64,000 nt of DNA from Candidatus Oscillochloris fontis (GCF_004138135.1 NZ_RYFD01000001.1:186001-250000); one strand, 5' to 3'; positions 32,693 to 44,681 are shown, counted from the first letter of the stretch. Notes: generated from the sequence alone by a model not told the origin. Made by a program: numbers and translations.

Positions 32693-34228
32693 CTACATCG
32701 GTGAGATGCCGTGTTTACGCGGAATATGGCGATCCCGCTTGCTGAGCGTGACATGCAGAGCGCGAATGAGGATGCGGCGGCTATCGCGGGGTTCGATCAC
32801 ATCATCAATCAGGCCGCGTGCGGCGGCAACGTAGGGGTTGTTGAACTTCTCCTGGTATTCGGAGACCAGTTCGGCCCCGCGTGCCTGCGGGTCGGGTGCG
32901 GACTTCACCTCGTTGCGGAAGAGGATATTGACCGCGCCCGCCGCCCCCATAACTGCCAGTTCGGCATTTGGCCAGGCATAGAGCAGGTCGCCGCGCAGCC
33001 CCTTGCTGCTCATCACGCAGTAGGCACCGCCGTAGCTCTTGCGCAGGATGAGCATCAGCTTGGGCACGGTGGCCTCGGAGTAGGCGTAGATCAGGCGCGC
33101 TCCGTTGCGGATGATGCCGCCATACTCCTGGCTGGTGCCGGGGAGGAAGCCGGGGACATCTTGCAGCGTGATCACCGGGATGTGGTAGGCGTCGCAGATG
33201 CGGATGAAGTGGGTGGCCTTGATGCTGGCCTTGATGTCAATCGTGCCAGCCAGAACCATCGGCTGGTTGGCGATCAGACCGACTACAAAGCCATCCAGAC
33301 GCGCAAACCCGACCACCATGTTCTCAGCCCAGAGTTCATGAACCTCGAAGAAGCGCCCATCATCCACGATGCTGCTGATCACCTGGCGCACATCGTAGGG
33401 CTTGTGCGGGTCTACCGGGACGATCTGTTCCAGTTCGGGGCAACGTCGCTCCGGGTCGTCACGCGGGGGGATGTAGGGTGGATCGCTCAGGTTGTTCGAG
33501 GGCAGGTAACTGAGCAACTCGCGCACCTTCAGCAGACACTCGCGGTCGTCGCTGGCGAGGAAGTGGGCCACGCCACTCTCCGAGGCGTGGATGCGGCCAC
33601 CGCCCAGATCCTCCTGGCTGACGTTCTCCTGCATCACCGACTTGACCACCTCCGGGCCGGTGATGAACATGTAGCTATTCTCGGTCATGAAGATGAAGTC
33701 GGTGAGGCCGGGCGAATAGACCGCGCCACCCGCGCAGGGGCCGAGGATGACCGAGATCTGGGGGATGACGCCGGAGGCTTCGCAGTTGGCATCGAAGATG
33801 CGCGCATAGCCACCCAGGCTATCCACCCCCTCCTGAATGCGTGCGCCACCCGAATCGTTCAGTGCGACAAAGGGGCAGCCATAACTGAGCGCCATCCGCA
33901 TGGCCTTGACGATCTTGTTGGCGTGCATCTCGCCCAGCGAGCCGCCCATCACCGTCGCATCTTGGGCAGCGGCAAAGACCTGCCGCCCCTGCACCATGCC
34001 GAACCCCGTGATCACGCCATCGCCCAGGCGTGAGGACTTGCCGCCCATATAGCTCTCGTAGCGGGGTGTCACCAGCGTATCAATCTCATTGAACGTACCA
34101 GGATCGAAGAGCAGATCGATCCGCTCCTGGGCCGTCAGGCGGCCACGCTTATGTTGCGCCTCCACATCCTTCGCCGACCCAGCGGCCTCGGCTTTGAGGG
34201 CGCGCAGTTTGTCAATATATTCTTGCAT
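32693..34228 (-). CDS. pccB: Acyl-CoA carboxylase carboxyltransferase subunit
   Basis: 511-residue carboxyltransferase (crotonase-like, two halves). MQEYIDKLRALKAEAAGSAK begins the N domain; GGSLGEMHANKIVKAM, NDSGGARIQEGVDSL, ILGPCAGGAVYSPGLTDF and the C-half LQDVPGFLPGTSQEYGGIIR with RKSYGGAYCVMSSKGLRGD match PccB/AccD5. Whether acetyl- or propionyl-CoA is preferred is not fixed by the motifs I can see; NAELAVMGAAGAVNILFR is in the specificity region. Together with accC and accB it forms a full carboxylase. Confidence 0.93.
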   Translation of the reverse strand: MQEYIDKLRALKAEAAGSAKDVEAQHKRGRLTAQERIDLLFDPGTFNEIDTLVTPRYESYMGGKSSRLGDGVITGFGMVQGRQVFAAAQDATVMGGSLGEMHANKIVKAMRMALSYGCPFVALNDSGGARIQEGVDSLGGYARIFDANCEASGVIPQISVILGPCAGGAVYSPGLTDFIFMTENSYMFITGPEVVKSVMQENVSQEDLGGGRIHASESGVAHFLASDDRECLLKVRELLSYLPSNNLSDPPYIPPRDDPERRCPELEQIVPVDPHKPYDVRQVISSIVDDGRFFEVHELWAENMVVGFARLDGFVVGLIANQPMVLAGTIDIKASIKATHFIRICDAYHIPVITLQDVPGFLPGTSQEYGGIIRNGARLIYAYSEATVPKLMLILRKSYGGAYCVMSSKGLRGDLLYAWPNAELAVMGAAGAVNILFRNEVKSAPDPQARGAELVSEYQEKFNNPYVAAARGLIDDVIEPRDSRRILIRALHVTLSKRDRHIPRKHGISPM

Positions 34229-34249
34229 AGACCTTCCTCGGTAATCGTC

Positions 34250-35071
34250 TCAGGCTTCGGTAACGATGGTGATTACGATGCCGTTGCTGGTGCGCCACCA
34301 ACCGTGTAGCGCAACGGGGCTGAGCGCGGTTCTGATGGTGATGCTGCTCCACATGGGGCATGTGCAAAGCCCCTGACCCAGCCCGTAAACGGGCGGGCGA
34401 GGTTTGCAAAGCCCGCCTACGCGGGCTGATGCTAGGCCGCGTAGGCGGCCTTCGCCGTGATAGCCCGCCCGTTTACGGGCTGGGCGACTAGGCAGACACG
34501 TCACACTGCGCGTATCCACGCGCAAGCCGTGGCGGGTCACCTTGAGCGTAGCCTCTTTGGCGCTCCAGATTGCCGTGGCCAGGGTGTCATACAGATCGGG
34601 TGGAGTGCTGGTCAACAGATCCAACTCGGCGCGGGTGTAGTAGCTCTGGGCGAAGGCGGCTCCACGCGGCGCGATCTGTTCGAGGTCAATCCCCAGCCGG
34701 GTGTGACCAAGATGTAAGGCACAGGCGGCATGTTCACCACTATGGCTCAGGCTGATCTGCATAGTGTCCAGGGTGCGCTGGATGGTGGGGTCAGTTGACG
34801 TAAGGTAGGGCGCACCATCAGCATCACTCAGCACCATAATCGCCGTGAGCGGTAGATCGGCCCCGCATGTGGCATGCACCAGCCGCTTGGCCGTCCAGCG
34901 CCCGTGGAGCCAATCGGCTTGGCGTCGGGCGTGCGTGAACTGGGCGTAGACGGCCTGCTCGGCGGGGGCCAAGAAGTGATCGGGGGCGGGCATGGCGCTG
35001 CGTTGGGTGACGAGCCAGGTGAACATAGGTTGCATGGTGTGGGGGGCAAATCTGCTTGACCGTTGCGTCAT
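34250..35071 (-). CDS. Sfp-type 4'-phosphopantetheinyl transferase with in-frame palindrome insertion
   Basis: Sfp/Gsp-type enzyme that converts apo carrier proteins to the holo form. LHGRWTAKRLVHATCG near the N terminus, HTRLGIDLEQI (first metal site) and the signature WSAKEATLKVTRHGLRVDTR are complete. After DTRSV the family pattern is broken by about 50 residues (CLPSRPARKRAGYHGEG to GLGQGLCTCPM) translated from a palindromic element at 34351-34490, then resumes as WSSITIRTALSPVALHGWWR to the end. The insertion lies C-terminal of the catalytic motif. It sits next to the megasynthase it would serve. Starts at 35080 (GTG) and 35035 are alternatives. Confidence 0.85.
   Translation of the reverse strand: MTQRSSRFAPHTMQPMFTWLVTQRSAMPAPDHFLAPAEQAVYAQFTHARRQADWLHGRWTAKRLVHATCGADLPLTAIMVLSDADGAPYLTSTDPTIQRTLDTMQISLSHSGEHAACALHLGHTRLGIDLEQIAPRGAAFAQSYYTRAELDLLTSTPPDLYDTLATAIWSAKEATLKVTRHGLRVDTRSVTCLPSRPARKRAGYHGEGRLRGLASARVGGLCKPRPPVYGLGQGLCTCPMWSSITIRTALSPVALHGWWRTSNGIVITIVTEA
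34377..34484. repeat. 108-base palindromic element inside the PPTase gene
   Basis: Perfect 22-base terminal arms (CCCAGCCCGTAAACGGGCGG(GC) and complement) flank inner palindromes GCCCGCCTACGCGGGC and GCCGCGTAGGCGGC. Total length 108 = 36 codons, so the reading frame is preserved. A smaller GGGGC/GCCCC stem flanks it at 34355-34374. Confidence 0.85.
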
Positions 35072-35207
35072 GACCCTCACCCCCCTAGCCCCCCTCTCCC
35101 GTTCGCTGCGCGAACAGGCGAGGGGGGGATACGCTCCGGAATACCCCAGCCATGTGCCCCCCTCTCCTGTGGGCGAAGCCCACGGGAGAGGGGCTGGGGG
35201 TGAGGGC
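35072..35207. repeat. Large inverted repeat between megasynthase and PPTase genes
   Basis: GACCCTCACCCCCCTAGCCC on the left matches GGGGCTGGGGGTGAGGGCC on the right, enclosing smaller hairpins GTTCGCTGCGCGAAC and CTGTGGGCGAAGCCCACGGG. The region forms the PPTase leader on the minus strand. Confidence 0.75.
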
Positions 35208-35237
35208 CATTCGGCAGCGAACCGAACCTTGCCTTAC

Positions 35238-38200
35238 TTACAACTCCACCGTTCCGGGCAGCGCGATGGTGTGGTAGCCACGCATCGCGACATAGACGTT
35301 GCCCGCTTCATCGCGCACCTGGGCATCGAAGAGACCTTCGGATACCGGGGTGACAATGGCGTAGAGTTGCGGATCGCCGGGGGGCGGCGTGGCGCGGAAG
35401 ACCGAGACCGAATCGATCTCGGCGGGTAGGGCCAGCACGCCATCGTGCGACGCCTGCCAGATCCCGGCGGTCTGGAAGCAGAACTCGATCAGCAGCGGGT
35501 CTATCAGCGTGGCCGCGTCGGGCGGCTCAATCGCCGGGGGGCGATCATTGGACATCACGCCAATCGCTCGGCCCTCGTCTATCAGCACCCGATCCAAGAC
35601 CTGGTAGGCCGGGCCGTGGAAGTAGACACCATAGATGTCGGCGGTGGTATAGACGCGCACCTCGTCCGAGACCGGCCAGAGCGGGGCCGGTTCGGGTGGC
35701 TCGACGGGGGTGCGGCTGAGTAGCACGTCGGCGCTGAAGTGGAGCGTGATCTGTTCGGGTAGCCCCTCCTTGGGTGGCTTGAGCACCGAGCGCAATTCCG
35801 TATGCGCGATCAGGTCGCCGTTGGGCTGCGGGCGCACACTGGCACGCAGGTAGAGTGTGCGCGGCTGGTCGCGGTAGAACTTGAAGGGACTAGCGAAGCG
35901 GTCGTGGTCAATCTCGGCGATCTGGTAGCCCGGTGCCAGCAGGCTGGCAATCTCGGCGAAGGCTTCGGTACCCATCACGCCGGGGAGGACGGCGGTACCC
36001 TCGATGCGGTGATCATCGAGGAAGGGTTGCTGCTGCGGGTTCTCCAGCGTCTCGGCCTCGATCCCGCCGTAGAGACAGGCCGAGGTGAGGGTGCCGATCA
36101 TCGCTAGGGGCGGCTCGCGGGTGGCGAGTAGCGCCTTGACCCGCTCAGGATCGAGGCCACCCTGGGGAGCCAGTTCAGCGGTGAGGATGCCCAGATCCAT
36201 CCCCACCAGGATCTCGCCGCGTGTCCCACCAGCGGTCAGTTCGCGGCGGATGGTGGGAATACCAACTTCGGGCGGCAGCATGGTGATACCCGCCGCCTCC
36301 ATGATCTTGGGAATGGAGCCACGGGTGGCCATCCCGATGCCGCCCCACGCAGTCCAGTCAATCACGATGCCGCGTGTCTGCGGGCGGGTGCGGCGCAGCG
36401 AACTGGTGATCTTGCAGAGCAGATCGTTGGCCGCGCTGTAGTCGGGTTGGCCGCTGTTGCCGAAGCGTCCGGCCACCGAACTGAAGGCGACGGTCGCGCC
36501 GATGGGGATGGCCTTGGCCGCGTTGAGCAGGCTGAAGAAGCCGTCAGCCTTGATGTCGAAGACCATGTCGAACTCACGCGGCTCCTTGGAGGGCATGCTC
36601 TTACTGATCTCGATGCCACCCGCGTGGAGCAGCACATCAATGCGCCCGTGGCGTTCGGCCACTTCGGCCACCACTGCGGCGACTGCCGGGCCATCGAGCA
36701 GGTTGAGGCTGCGGTAGTGGGCCGTGCCACCCGCCGCCTGCACCGCCTCAATCGCCCGCAGCGCCGCATCACTGCGCTCGATCTGGGCTAGACGACGCTC
36801 GATCTGCACCGGCGTCGGGCGCTCACCGGCGGCCTTCAGCTCCTCGATCAGACTCAGCTTGAGCGCCTCACGGTCGCTGCGGAACTGCGCGATCTGCGGA
36901 TCGTTCGCCTCTGGGGTCGGTGTCAGGTCGAGCAGGTAGAAGATGCCACCGCTGGCCCCGGCGAGGTCGGCGACGATGGCGTTGGTGATGCCCCCCGCCG
37001 CCCCGGTGACAACGAAGACGCTCTCCTGCCCCAGCACCATGCCGGGGTTGCCGTCGGCGGCGGGGAGTTCCTGGAAGTTGATGCTGAAGCGCAGCCCTTC
37101 GTGGTAGCCCACCTCGATCACCCCAGGGTCATAGAGCGTCTCAGCGATCAGCGCCTCCGCCGGATCGGCGGTCTTGCGGTTCAACTCAAAGTCCACCGCC
37201 TTAACCGTCAACTCGATACGTTCGCGCTTGAACGACTTGGTGAGACCCGTCACACCACCACCCAGCGGGGCACTCGCGCCCGCCTCTTCGTAGCCGTGCA
37301 GACCACCCAGCCGCGTTGCGGAGACGAGGAAGTGTTGCGGGCCGCTGAAGTGCGCGTAGAGCGTGCGCAGGGTCAGGAAGAGGTTCTTCACTCGCCCGCG
37401 AGTCGCCTCGCGGAAGGTGGCGAGATCCATCTCGTCCAGGTCGGGTTCAACATCGAGCGCGGGCAGCCAGTAGATGCCCTGGATCGGCCCTTCGGCCATC
37501 CATGCGCTCAGGCGCTCTTCGAGTTCGGTCGTGCTAGGTGGCTCCTCGAAGGTGAGCGCGACAACGCCGCGCTTCTGGAGGCGACCCACCAACGCCTTGC
37601 CAACGCCGCTGCGATCCATCATCACGATTACCCGGCTACCGCTGTCGAGCAGCGCGCCGGTGGGTTGGCACATCTCAAGTGCGGGGCGCAACACAGGCGT
37701 GGGCACCCGCCGGGGCGCACGGTCGGCCTCGGCAACATCGTAACTGACGCTGGGTGTCGGGGCGCTGCTGACCAGCGGCGCGGCGCTAGGGGCCGGAGCG
37801 CTGGCCGCCGCAGGTGCGGCCCCACCCGCCCGCAGTTCGGGGCGGTACTCATAGACAAACTCGATCACCCGCCGCAATGTCGGGTAGTCGCGCAGCGCCA
37901 AATTTTCGGGACGTGGGATGTTGAAGGCACCGCGCACGGCCTCGAAGGTCTCGGCCTGCTTGACCGTATCCACGCCCAGGTCGGCCTCCAGATCCAGATC
38001 GAGATCGAGCATCTCGGTGGGGTAGCCGGTCTTGTCGGCGACCAGCGCTAACACTTGGGCGGCGACCGGGTCGCTGGCGGGGGCTGCGTCACTGGTGGGG
38101 GCCGGAGCCATCACCGGCGCGGGCGCACTGCTCGGCTTCAGATCGGGGCGGTACTCATAGACAAACTCGATCACCCGCCGCAGCGTCGGGTAGTCGCGCA

Positions 38201-41200
38201 GCGCCAGATTTTCGGGACGGGGGATGTTGAAGGCACCGCGCACGGCCTCGAAGGTCTCGGCCTGCTTGACCGTGTCCACCCCCAAGTCGGCCTCTAAATC
38301 CAGGTCGAGATCGAGCATCTCGGTGGGGTAGCCGGTCTTGTCGGCGACGAGCGCCAACACCTGCTCGGCGACCGGGTCGCTGGTGGGGGCCGGGGTACTC
38401 ACCGGCGCGGCACTGACCGGGGTCGGCAGGCTTATCGGGGCTACGCTGACCGGGGCCGCGCTCACCGGCGCGGCACTGACCGGCGCGGGCGCACTGCTCG
38501 GCTTCAGATCGGGGCGGAACTGGTAGACAAACTCGATCACCCGCCGTAGGGTCGGGTAGTCGCGTAGCGCCAGATTCTCCGGGCGGGGAATGTTGAAGGC
38601 ACCCCGCACGGCCTCGAAGGTTTCAGCCTGCTTGACCGTGTCCACCCCCAGGTCGGCCTCTAGATCCAGATCGAGATCGAGCATCTCGGTGGGGTAGCCG
38701 GTCTTATCGGCGACGAGCGCCAACACCTGCTCGGCGACTGCATCGTAGACCGGAGCCGGGCTACTCACCGGGGCAGGCGCGGCGACCGGAGTGGGTGCGG
38801 GCGCACTCACCGGGGTCGGGGCGGCTACTGGGGCGGGCGCAGCCTTCAGATCGGGGCGGGACTCGTAGACAAACTCGATCACCCGCCGCAGCGTCGGGTA
38901 GTCACGCAGCGCCAGGTTCTCCGGGCGGGGAATGTTGAAGGCACCCCGCACGGCCTCGAAGGTCTCGGCCTGTTTGACCGTGTCCACCCCCAAGTCGGCC
39001 TCAAGGTCGAGGTCGAGATCGAGCATATCCGAGGGGTAGCCGGTCTTATCGGCGACGAGCGCCAGCACCTGCGCCTCCACCGGATTGACCGTCGGGGCGG
39101 CTGGAGCGACTGGGGCGGGCGGCGGCGCAACGGGCGCGGGCGCACTGACCTGCTTGAGTTCAGGCCGCGACTCGTAGACAAACTCGATCACCCGCCGCAG
39201 CGTCGGGTAGTCACGCAGCGCCAGATTCTCCGGGCGCGGGATGTTGAAGGCACCCCGCACGGCCTCGAAGGTCTCGGCCTGTTTGACCGTGTCCACCCCC
39301 AAATCGGCCTCAAGGTCCAGATCCAGATCGAGCATATCCGAGGGGTAGCCGGTCTTATCGGCCACCAGCGCCAGCACCTGCGCCTCCACCGGATTGACCG
39401 TCGGGGCGGCTGGGGCGACTGGGGCGGGCGGCGGCGCGACCGGGGCGGGCGCACTGACCTGCTTGAGTTCGGGCCGCGACTCGTAGACAAACTCGATCAC
39501 CCGCCGCAGCGTCGGGTAGTCGCGTAGCGCCAAGTTCTCCGGGCGCGGGATGTTGAAGGCACCCCGGACGGCCTCGAAGGTCTCGGCCTGCTTGACCGTA
39601 TCCACGCCCAAATCAGCCTCAAGGTCGAGGTCGAGATCGAGCATATCCGAGGGGTAGCCGGTCTTTTCGGCCACAAGTGTCAGCACCTGCGCCTCCACCG
39701 GATTGACCGTTGGGGCGGGCGGCGGCGCAACCGGGGCAGGAGCCGGAGCTACGGCGACGGGCGGCGGCGCAACCGGGGCGGGAGCCGGAGCCACGGCAAC
39801 GGGTGGCGGCGCAACCGGGGCGGGAGCCGGAGCCACGGCAACGGGTGGCGGCGCAACCGGGGCGGGAGCCGAAGCCACCGCGACGGGCGGCGGCGCAACC
39901 GGGGCGGCGTAGCTGCGCTGTGTCGGCTGCGGGAGATCCGCAACCTGCTGGGGGCTACCGGGGGTGGCGGCGCGCACCATCGGGCCGGTGCCGTAGCGCC
40001 ACGGGCTAGGCGCGGGAGTACGGGCGGGGGCGCTCGTGCTCTTCACCCGTAATACACGCTGCACCACCTCAGTCTCAGCGCGGTCATAGCCGGTGATCTG
40101 ATCGAGCCAGAAGCGGTAATGCGCGGGCGAGTCGACGCGATCCAAGCCGCCCGGCACGCGGCGCAGCAGGGTCAACGCCAACTGCGACCCGAAGCCAGCC
40201 GCAAGGTGGATGGCGTATTGCACCGGGTAACGCCCACCCCGGCTGAGGTTGAGCAGCCCTAGTTCGGGGTCAATCTCACGGAAGTTGGGTACCGGCGGCA
40301 CCACCCCGTGCTCCAGGATCTTCACCGCGATGACATCTTCCACCCCCACACCCATGGCGTGGCCGGTAAAGCCCTTGGTGTTAGCGATAATGATCGAGTC
40401 GGCGGCGGGGCCGAAGTTGTGGCGCAGCGCGGCTACTTCGGCGGCGGCACTGCCTCCACGCGCCGGGGTGAAGGTCTCGTGGGAGACAAAGACCGTCTGC
40501 GGGGCGATGGCGAGGCGGTTGATGCCGAAGCGCCGCTCGGCACTGACGATCAGCCGATCCATCACCTGGGAGATGTGGTCTACATTCAGGCGCGTACCGT
40601 GGAAGGCGCTGTTGGCAGTCTCGCTGGCCAGCACCTCGACAATCCCGCGCATACCGCGCTCGCGCACGGCATCTTCACTCTCGACGACCAGGGCGCAGGC
40701 TCCCATCCCAAGGATCGTGCCGTGGCGGCGCTTATCGAAGGGCAGCGCGGCCTCAGCCACCGCATCATCGGTGGCGGCAGCGCCGGTAGCCAAGAAGCCC
40801 GCCCCGACCCACTCCATCAGCCGGTCGCTGGTCACATCATCGCTGGCGATCACCAGCACGCGGCGGCAGCGCCCGTTGCGGATCCAGTCTTCGGCCAGCG
40901 CGATGGCCTGGGTGGTACTGGCACAGGCGGCATTGACCGAGGTATTCGGGCCGCGTGCGCCGATATATTCAGCAAACTGGCTGTGGCCCATGGCCAGCAC
41001 GCGGAAGATGAAGCGCCGGTCGAAGGTGTAGGGTTCGCGCGCCAGATCCTCACGCAGCGCCGCGATCATACGGTTGATCTCGCCCAAGGCGCTCGGATCA
41101 CTCACCGCACTGCGCAACTTCTCAAGCTGCTCGACCTGGGTTTGACGGCTCTCGTAGGTGAAGTAGCGCATCAAATCATCGGCCATGCGATCCATACCGG

Positions 41201-44200
41201 GGAAGGCCGACGCAAAGATCACGCCGGTCTCATCGCGCAGCGGTTCGGGCAACATCCAGCGATCCGGCAGATGCGTACCTCTGCTGGTCAGGCGGTAGGT
41301 CTGCACCAGCGGCAACCCGGCCTCACGCAGCGCATCCAGACCAGCGGCCATGGCCAGTTGGGTGGTGCGATCCAGCGCCTCGATCAGCGCGTCGGGCACC
41401 CCATACTCCGCGTGCAGATCGAAAGAACCGGCGCGTCCGGCGAGGCGCACAACATCATCGGGGTTATCAATCGCCACAAACTGGCCGCCGCCATCTTCGC
41501 CCTTGACCAAGCGAATGATATTCTTGCGCAGCATCATCGCCCGGAAGCGTTCGGGGATGAGATCAATAAACTGCTCGCCACGCAGAATCCGCAGCGCATT
41601 CTCCGGGTCCATCAGCGACTTGGCCGGGCCGGGCAGACCCAGGCCAGTGCCGGAGATGACCACCGAACCGCTCGGCACCTCATCACGATCATAGACCTGC
41701 GGGCCACGCGCCTGCGCCTGGGGCTGGGCGGCCTGCAATGCCTGAGCCAGCAGCGACCCTAGCGCTTCGAGGCCCGCCGGAGCCAGTGGCGCACTTGGCT
41801 GGGGGCCACTTCCATTGGGTGAGGTCACAGTTGTCTCCTCTAGGATGGCGCGGGGAAGTTCGGCGGGCGGCGCAACGTGGGCGACGGGTGCTTCAGATTG
41901 CACCAACCCCGCCGCATAGAGGCCGCACAACGCCTGGTTGAAACTCGCCAACTCGCCATTCTTGGGATGGTTGGTAAAGAGCGACACCAGATCGGGCTTA
42001 CTGCCCAGCACATCATCAACAAAGCCCTTGAGCGCCCGCTTCGGCCCGCACTCGACAAAGACGCGGCAGCCTTCGGCGTAGAGCGTCTCCAGGCCGCGTA
42101 CCCACTGCACCGGCGAGGCGATCTGCTGTTCGAGGATGTCCTTGATCGCCTCAACATCGGTTGGGTAGATGCCACCAGTGACATTCGCCACCAGCGGGAG
42201 GCGCGGGGGCGCAATATGCAGCCGGTTGAGCAGTTTACGCAACGGGGCCGCCGCCGGAGCGACGATGCGGGTGTGGAAGGCGTGGCTCACCGGGATGCGC
42301 AGGGCTTGGTAGCCCTTGGCGACGAAGCGGCCAATGGCTTGCTCAACTGCCTTGCTCTCCCCGCCGATGACGGCTTGGCCGTAGCTATTGATGTTCGCCG
42401 CCACCACATAGCCCTCACACTCGGCGAGAGTCTGGGTGATCACATCGAGCGGTGCCATCACCGCCGCCATCCAGCCGTTATCATCCACACTCACGCGGGT
42501 CATCTCGGCGCCACGGGCGGCGGCAGCCTCCAGAGACTCGGCGAAGGGCATAATGCCGGCACTCACCAGTGCGGCATATTCACCCAAGGAGTGGCCCATC
42601 ACCATATCCGGGCGGATGCCGTAGCTCTCTAGCAGCTTCATCATCGCAATATCGAGCGTGAGCATGGCGGGCTGGGTGATCGCCGTCTGCATCAACTCGC
42701 GCTCGGCCTTCTTGAGTACTGCCGGGTCATCCCCTTCGACAAAGAGATAACTGGTGAGCGAACGCCCCAGGATGGGCGTCATCACCGCATCAGCCTCGGC
42801 AAAGACCTGCGCCACCACGGGCGAGATCGTGGCCAACTCGCGGCCCATGTTGAGGTACTGGCTGCCCTGGCCGGGGAAGAGGAAGGCCACTTTGCCAGCG
42901 GGCTTGCCACTACCACGGAAGACACCCTGGCCTTGCAGGGCGCGCCACGCCGCCGGGCTGTGCATCGCAGCGGCCTTGCTCGCCTTGGCCAACTTCTCGC
43001 CCAGATCAACCGCATCGGCAAAATCAATCACCAAGCGCTCCGGCTGGGCCAGGATCGCCTTGTCGGGCAACGCCAGCGGCGGCGTCCAACCCGTAGCCAC
43101 CCGTGCCACCACGGACTGCAACTCGGCCAGCAGCGCGGCCTCGGTGGCCGCCCCCAGCGCCAAGATACCGCGCACCGGCGCTGGCGTGGCCGCCCGGCCA
43201 TCCCCCGATCCGGCTCCATCACCCTGGGGCAGACTCACGCCACTATAGCGCTGCGGCTCAGTGCGGATCATCCCCGGCACATACTCCTCCAACACCAGAT
43301 GGAAGTTGGTACCCCCGAAGCCATAGGCACTCACCGCCGCCCGCCGGGGCAGATTGCCACGGCGTTCCCACGCCTCTGGGTTATGTTGGAGGCGGAAGGG
43401 GCTATGCGCAAAATCGGCCTTCGGATTGGGGCGCTCGGCATTCAGCGTCGGCGGCAACACCTTCGCGTGCAGCGCCATCACCGCCTTGAGCAACCCGGCT
43501 GCGCCCGCACCCGCCTTCAGGTGGCCAATGTTGCTCTTGGCCGAACCCAGCCCAATGCTGCCCTGCTCGGCATGCGCAAAGACCTTGGTCAGGCTCTCCA
43601 ACTCAGCCACATCACCCACGCGGGTACTCGTGCCGTGGGCCTCGACAAGGTTACATGTCGCTGGGTCAAGCCCGGCATTGCGCCAAGCACGCTCAATTGC
43701 AAAGATCTGCCCAACCGGGTTGGGAGCAGTGATGCCCTTGCCCTTACCATCGGACGAAGCGCCCACGCCCCGGATCACCGCATAGATACGGTCGCCATCG
43801 CGCTCGGCATCTTCGAGCCGCTTGAGCAGGAAGACTGCGCCGCCCTCACCCATCACAAAGCCATCGGCCCCATCGCCAAACGGGCGCGTGCCAGTGGCAC
43901 TGAGCGCCCCAATCTTACAGAACTTGACGAAGGTAGACGGCCCCATATTGCGGTCAATCCCGCCGGTGAGTACCGCATCCACACGCCCATCGGAGAGCAA
44001 CTCCACCGCCGCATCCACTGCCGCAAAGGTCGAGGCGCATGCCGCATCGGTAATAAAGTTGGGGCCACGCAGATTGAGCAGATTGGCCACTCGCCCAGCC
44101 ACAATATTGGGCAACTCACCGGGCATCGAGTCCTCAGTGATCGAGGGCAAGGTACGATCCATCTGTGCGTGGAACTGGGCTACCAACTCAGCCTGCACCG

Positions 44201-44681
44201 CCGGAGCCAAACTGTGGAACATCGGCGTAGCACGCAACATATTGGCAAATTCGGGGAAGACAACCCGCTGGTGGGTGTGGTAATGCAACTCACCCCCCAT
44301 CGCCGTGCCCAGAATCACCCCGGTATTCTCCGTATTCAGCGGTCGGTCGGGGTAGCCATAATCAGCCAGCGCCTCAGCGGCACAGGTCGCGGCCCACTGC
44401 TGCCCCTGATCCATCGCCTGAGCAACTTTAGGAGGAATACGAAACCGCTGCCAATCAAAGCGAAAATCACGAACCCAACCCCCAATTTTGGTGTAACTCT
44501 TATCGGGCGCACTAGGGTCGGGGTCATAATAATCAGCGACACTCCAGCGGTCGGCAGGAGTCTCGCTGATACTGTAGCGCTTCCCAACAACATTGGCCCA
44601 GAAAGCCTGGGCGCTGGGTGCATCGGGCAAGACAGCCCCCACACCCACAACGGCAATAGCACGACGTGCGACCTGATCCAT
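35238..44681 (-). CDS. PUFA-synthase-like megasynthase KS-AT-KS-ACPx6-KR-DH
   Basis: 3147 residues, an iterative-type polyketide/fatty acid synthase. Order: KS1 (about 8-480; [37 protein letters not shown]), AT (600-900; [22 protein letters not shown]), KS2 (1010-1510; [14 protein letters not shown] but [12 protein letters not shown]), a Pro/Ala linker of 16-residue repeats, six carrier domains (1660-2280), KR (2540-2830; [28 protein letters not shown]) and a hotdog DH (2870-end; [20 protein letters not shown]). Tandem carriers are a hallmark of PUFA synthases. Every carrier reads [10 protein letters not shown]: Thr where Ser normally takes phosphopantetheine. I see no enoylreductase or thioesterase. 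ATG 44681 follows AGGAGC. Product unknown. Confidence 0.9.
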   Translation of the reverse strand: MDQVARRAIAVVGVGAVLPDAPSAQAFWANVVGKRYSISETPADRWSVADYYDPDPSAPDKSYTKIGGWVRDFRFDWQRFRIPPKVAQAMDQGQQWAATCAAEALADYGYPDRPLNTENTGVILGTAMGGELHYHTHQRVVFPEFANMLRATPMFHSLAPAVQAELVAQFHAQMDRTLPSITEDSMPGELPNIVAGRVANLLNLRGPNFITDAACASTFAAVDAAVELLSDGRVDAVLTGGIDRNMGPSTFVKFCKIGALSATGTRPFGDGADGFVMGEGGAVFLLKRLEDAERDGDRIYAVIRGVGASSDGKGKGITAPNPVGQIFAIERAWRNAGLDPATCNLVEAHGTSTRVGDVAELESLTKVFAHAEQGSIGLGSAKSNIGHLKAGAGAAGLLKAVMALHAKVLPPTLNAERPNPKADFAHSPFRLQHNPEAWERRGNLPRRAAVSAYGFGGTNFHLVLEEYVPGMIRTEPQRYSGVSLPQGDGAGSGDGRAATPAPVRGILALGAATEAALLAELQSVVARVATGWTPPLALPDKAILAQPERLVIDFADAVDLGEKLAKASKAAAMHSPAAWRALQGQGVFRGSGKPAGKVAFLFPGQGSQYLNMGRELATISPVVAQVFAEADAVMTPILGRSLTSYLFVEGDDPAVLKKAERELMQTAITQPAMLTLDIAMMKLLESYGIRPDMVMGHSLGEYAALVSAGIMPFAESLEAAAARGAEMTRVSVDDNGWMAAVMAPLDVITQTLAECEGYVVAANINSYGQAVIGGESKAVEQAIGRFVAKGYQALRIPVSHAFHTRIVAPAAAPLRKLLNRLHIAPPRLPLVANVTGGIYPTDVEAIKDILEQQIASPVQWVRGLETLYAEGCRVFVECGPKRALKGFVDDVLGSKPDLVSLFTNHPKNGELASFNQALCGLYAAGLVQSEAPVAHVAPPAELPRAILEETTVTSPNGSGPQPSAPLAPAGLEALGSLLAQALQAAQPQAQARGPQVYDRDEVPSGSVVISGTGLGLPGPAKSLMDPENALRILRGEQFIDLIPERFRAMMLRKNIIRLVKGEDGGGQFVAIDNPDDVVRLAGRAGSFDLHAEYGVPDALIEALDRTTQLAMAAGLDALREAGLPLVQTYRLTSRGTHLPDRWMLPEPLRDETGVIFASAFPGMDRMADDLMRYFTYESRQTQVEQLEKLRSAVSDPSALGEINRMIAALREDLAREPYTFDRRFIFRVLAMGHSQFAEYIGARGPNTSVNAACASTTQAIALAEDWIRNGRCRRVLVIASDDVTSDRLMEWVGAGFLATGAAATDDAVAEAALPFDKRRHGTILGMGACALVVESEDAVRERGMRGIVEVLASETANSAFHGTRLNVDHISQVMDRLIVSAERRFGINRLAIAPQTVFVSHETFTPARGGSAAAEVAALRHNFGPAADSIIIANTKGFTGHAMGVGVEDVIAVKILEHGVVPPVPNFREIDPELGLLNLSRGGRYPVQYAIHLAAGFGSQLALTLLRRVPGGLDRVDSPAHYRFWLDQITGYDRAETEVVQRVLRVKSTSAPARTPAPSPWRYGTGPMVRAATPGSPQQVADLPQPTQRSYAAPVAPPPVAVASAPAPVAPPPVAVAPAPAPVAPPPVAVAPAPAPVAPPPVAVAPAPAPVAPPPAPTVNPVEAQVLTLVAEKTGYPSDMLDLDLDLEADLGVDTVKQAETFEAVRGAFNIPRPENLALRDYPTLRRVIEFVYESRPELKQVSAPAPVAPPPAPVAPAAPTVNPVEAQVLALVADKTGYPSDMLDLDLDLEADLGVDTVKQAETFEAVRGAFNIPRPENLALRDYPTLRRVIEFVYESRPELKQVSAPAPVAPPPAPVAPAAPTVNPVEAQVLALVADKTGYPSDMLDLDLDLEADLGVDTVKQAETFEAVRGAFNIPRPENLALRDYPTLRRVIEFVYESRPDLKAAPAPVAAPTPVSAPAPTPVAAPAPVSSPAPVYDAVAEQVLALVADKTGYPTEMLDLDLDLEADLGVDTVKQAETFEAVRGAFNIPRPENLALRDYPTLRRVIEFVYQFRPDLKPSSAPAPVSAAPVSAAPVSVAPISLPTPVSAAPVSTPAPTSDPVAEQVLALVADKTGYPTEMLDLDLDLEADLGVDTVKQAETFEAVRGAFNIPRPENLALRDYPTLRRVIEFVYEYRPDLKPSSAPAPVMAPAPTSDAAPASDPVAAQVLALVADKTGYPTEMLDLDLDLEADLGVDTVKQAETFEAVRGAFNIPRPENLALRDYPTLRRVIEFVYEYRPELRAGGAAPAAASAPAPSAAPLVSSAPTPSVSYDVAEADRAPRRVPTPVLRPALEMCQPTGALLDSGSRVIVMMDRSGVGKALVGRLQKRGVVALTFEEPPSTTELEERLSAWMAEGPIQGIYWLPALDVEPDLDEMDLATFREATRGRVKNLFLTLRTLYAHFSGPQHFLVSATRLGGLHGYEEAGASAPLGGGVTGLTKSFKRERIELTVKAVDFELNRKTADPAEALIAETLYDPGVIEVGYHEGLRFSINFQELPAADGNPGMVLGQESVFVVTGAAGGITNAIVADLAGASGGIFYLLDLTPTPEANDPQIAQFRSDREALKLSLIEELKAAGERPTPVQIERRLAQIERSDAALRAIEAVQAAGGTAHYRSLNLLDGPAVAAVVAEVAERHGRIDVLLHAGGIEISKSMPSKEPREFDMVFDIKADGFFSLLNAAKAIPIGATVAFSSVAGRFGNSGQPDYSAANDLLCKITSSLRRTRPQTRGIVIDWTAWGGIGMATRGSIPKIMEAAGITMLPPEVGIPTIRRELTAGGTRGEILVGMDLGILTAELAPQGGLDPERVKALLATREPPLAMIGTLTSACLYGGIEAETLENPQQQPFLDDHRIEGTAVLPGVMGTEAFAEIASLLAPGYQIAEIDHDRFASPFKFYRDQPRTLYLRASVRPQPNGDLIAHTELRSVLKPPKEGLPEQITLHFSADVLLSRTPVEPPEPAPLWPVSDEVRVYTTADIYGVYFHGPAYQVLDRVLIDEGRAIGVMSNDRPPAIEPPDAATLIDPLLIEFCFQTAGIWQASHDGVLALPAEIDSVSVFRATPPPGDPQLYAIVTPVSEGLFDAQVRDEAGNVYVAMRGYHTIALPGTVEL
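37800..39700. repeat. Six near-identical carrier-domain repeats in the megasynthase gene
   Basis: Carrier copies are centred on Thr codons at 37965, 38271, 38637, 38979, 39288 and 39597; spacings 306, 366, 342, 309 and 309 bases, all multiples of three. The DNA of about 200 bases per copy is nearly identical, more so than the linkers, which suggests homogenisation by recombination. Confidence 0.9.
39715..39905. repeat. 48-base tandem repeat encoding Pro/Ala/Val linker
   Basis: About four copies of a 48-base unit coding for [14 protein letters not shown]-type sequence between KS2 and the first carrier domain. It would form a flexible arm and may vary in length between strains. Confidence 0.85.
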
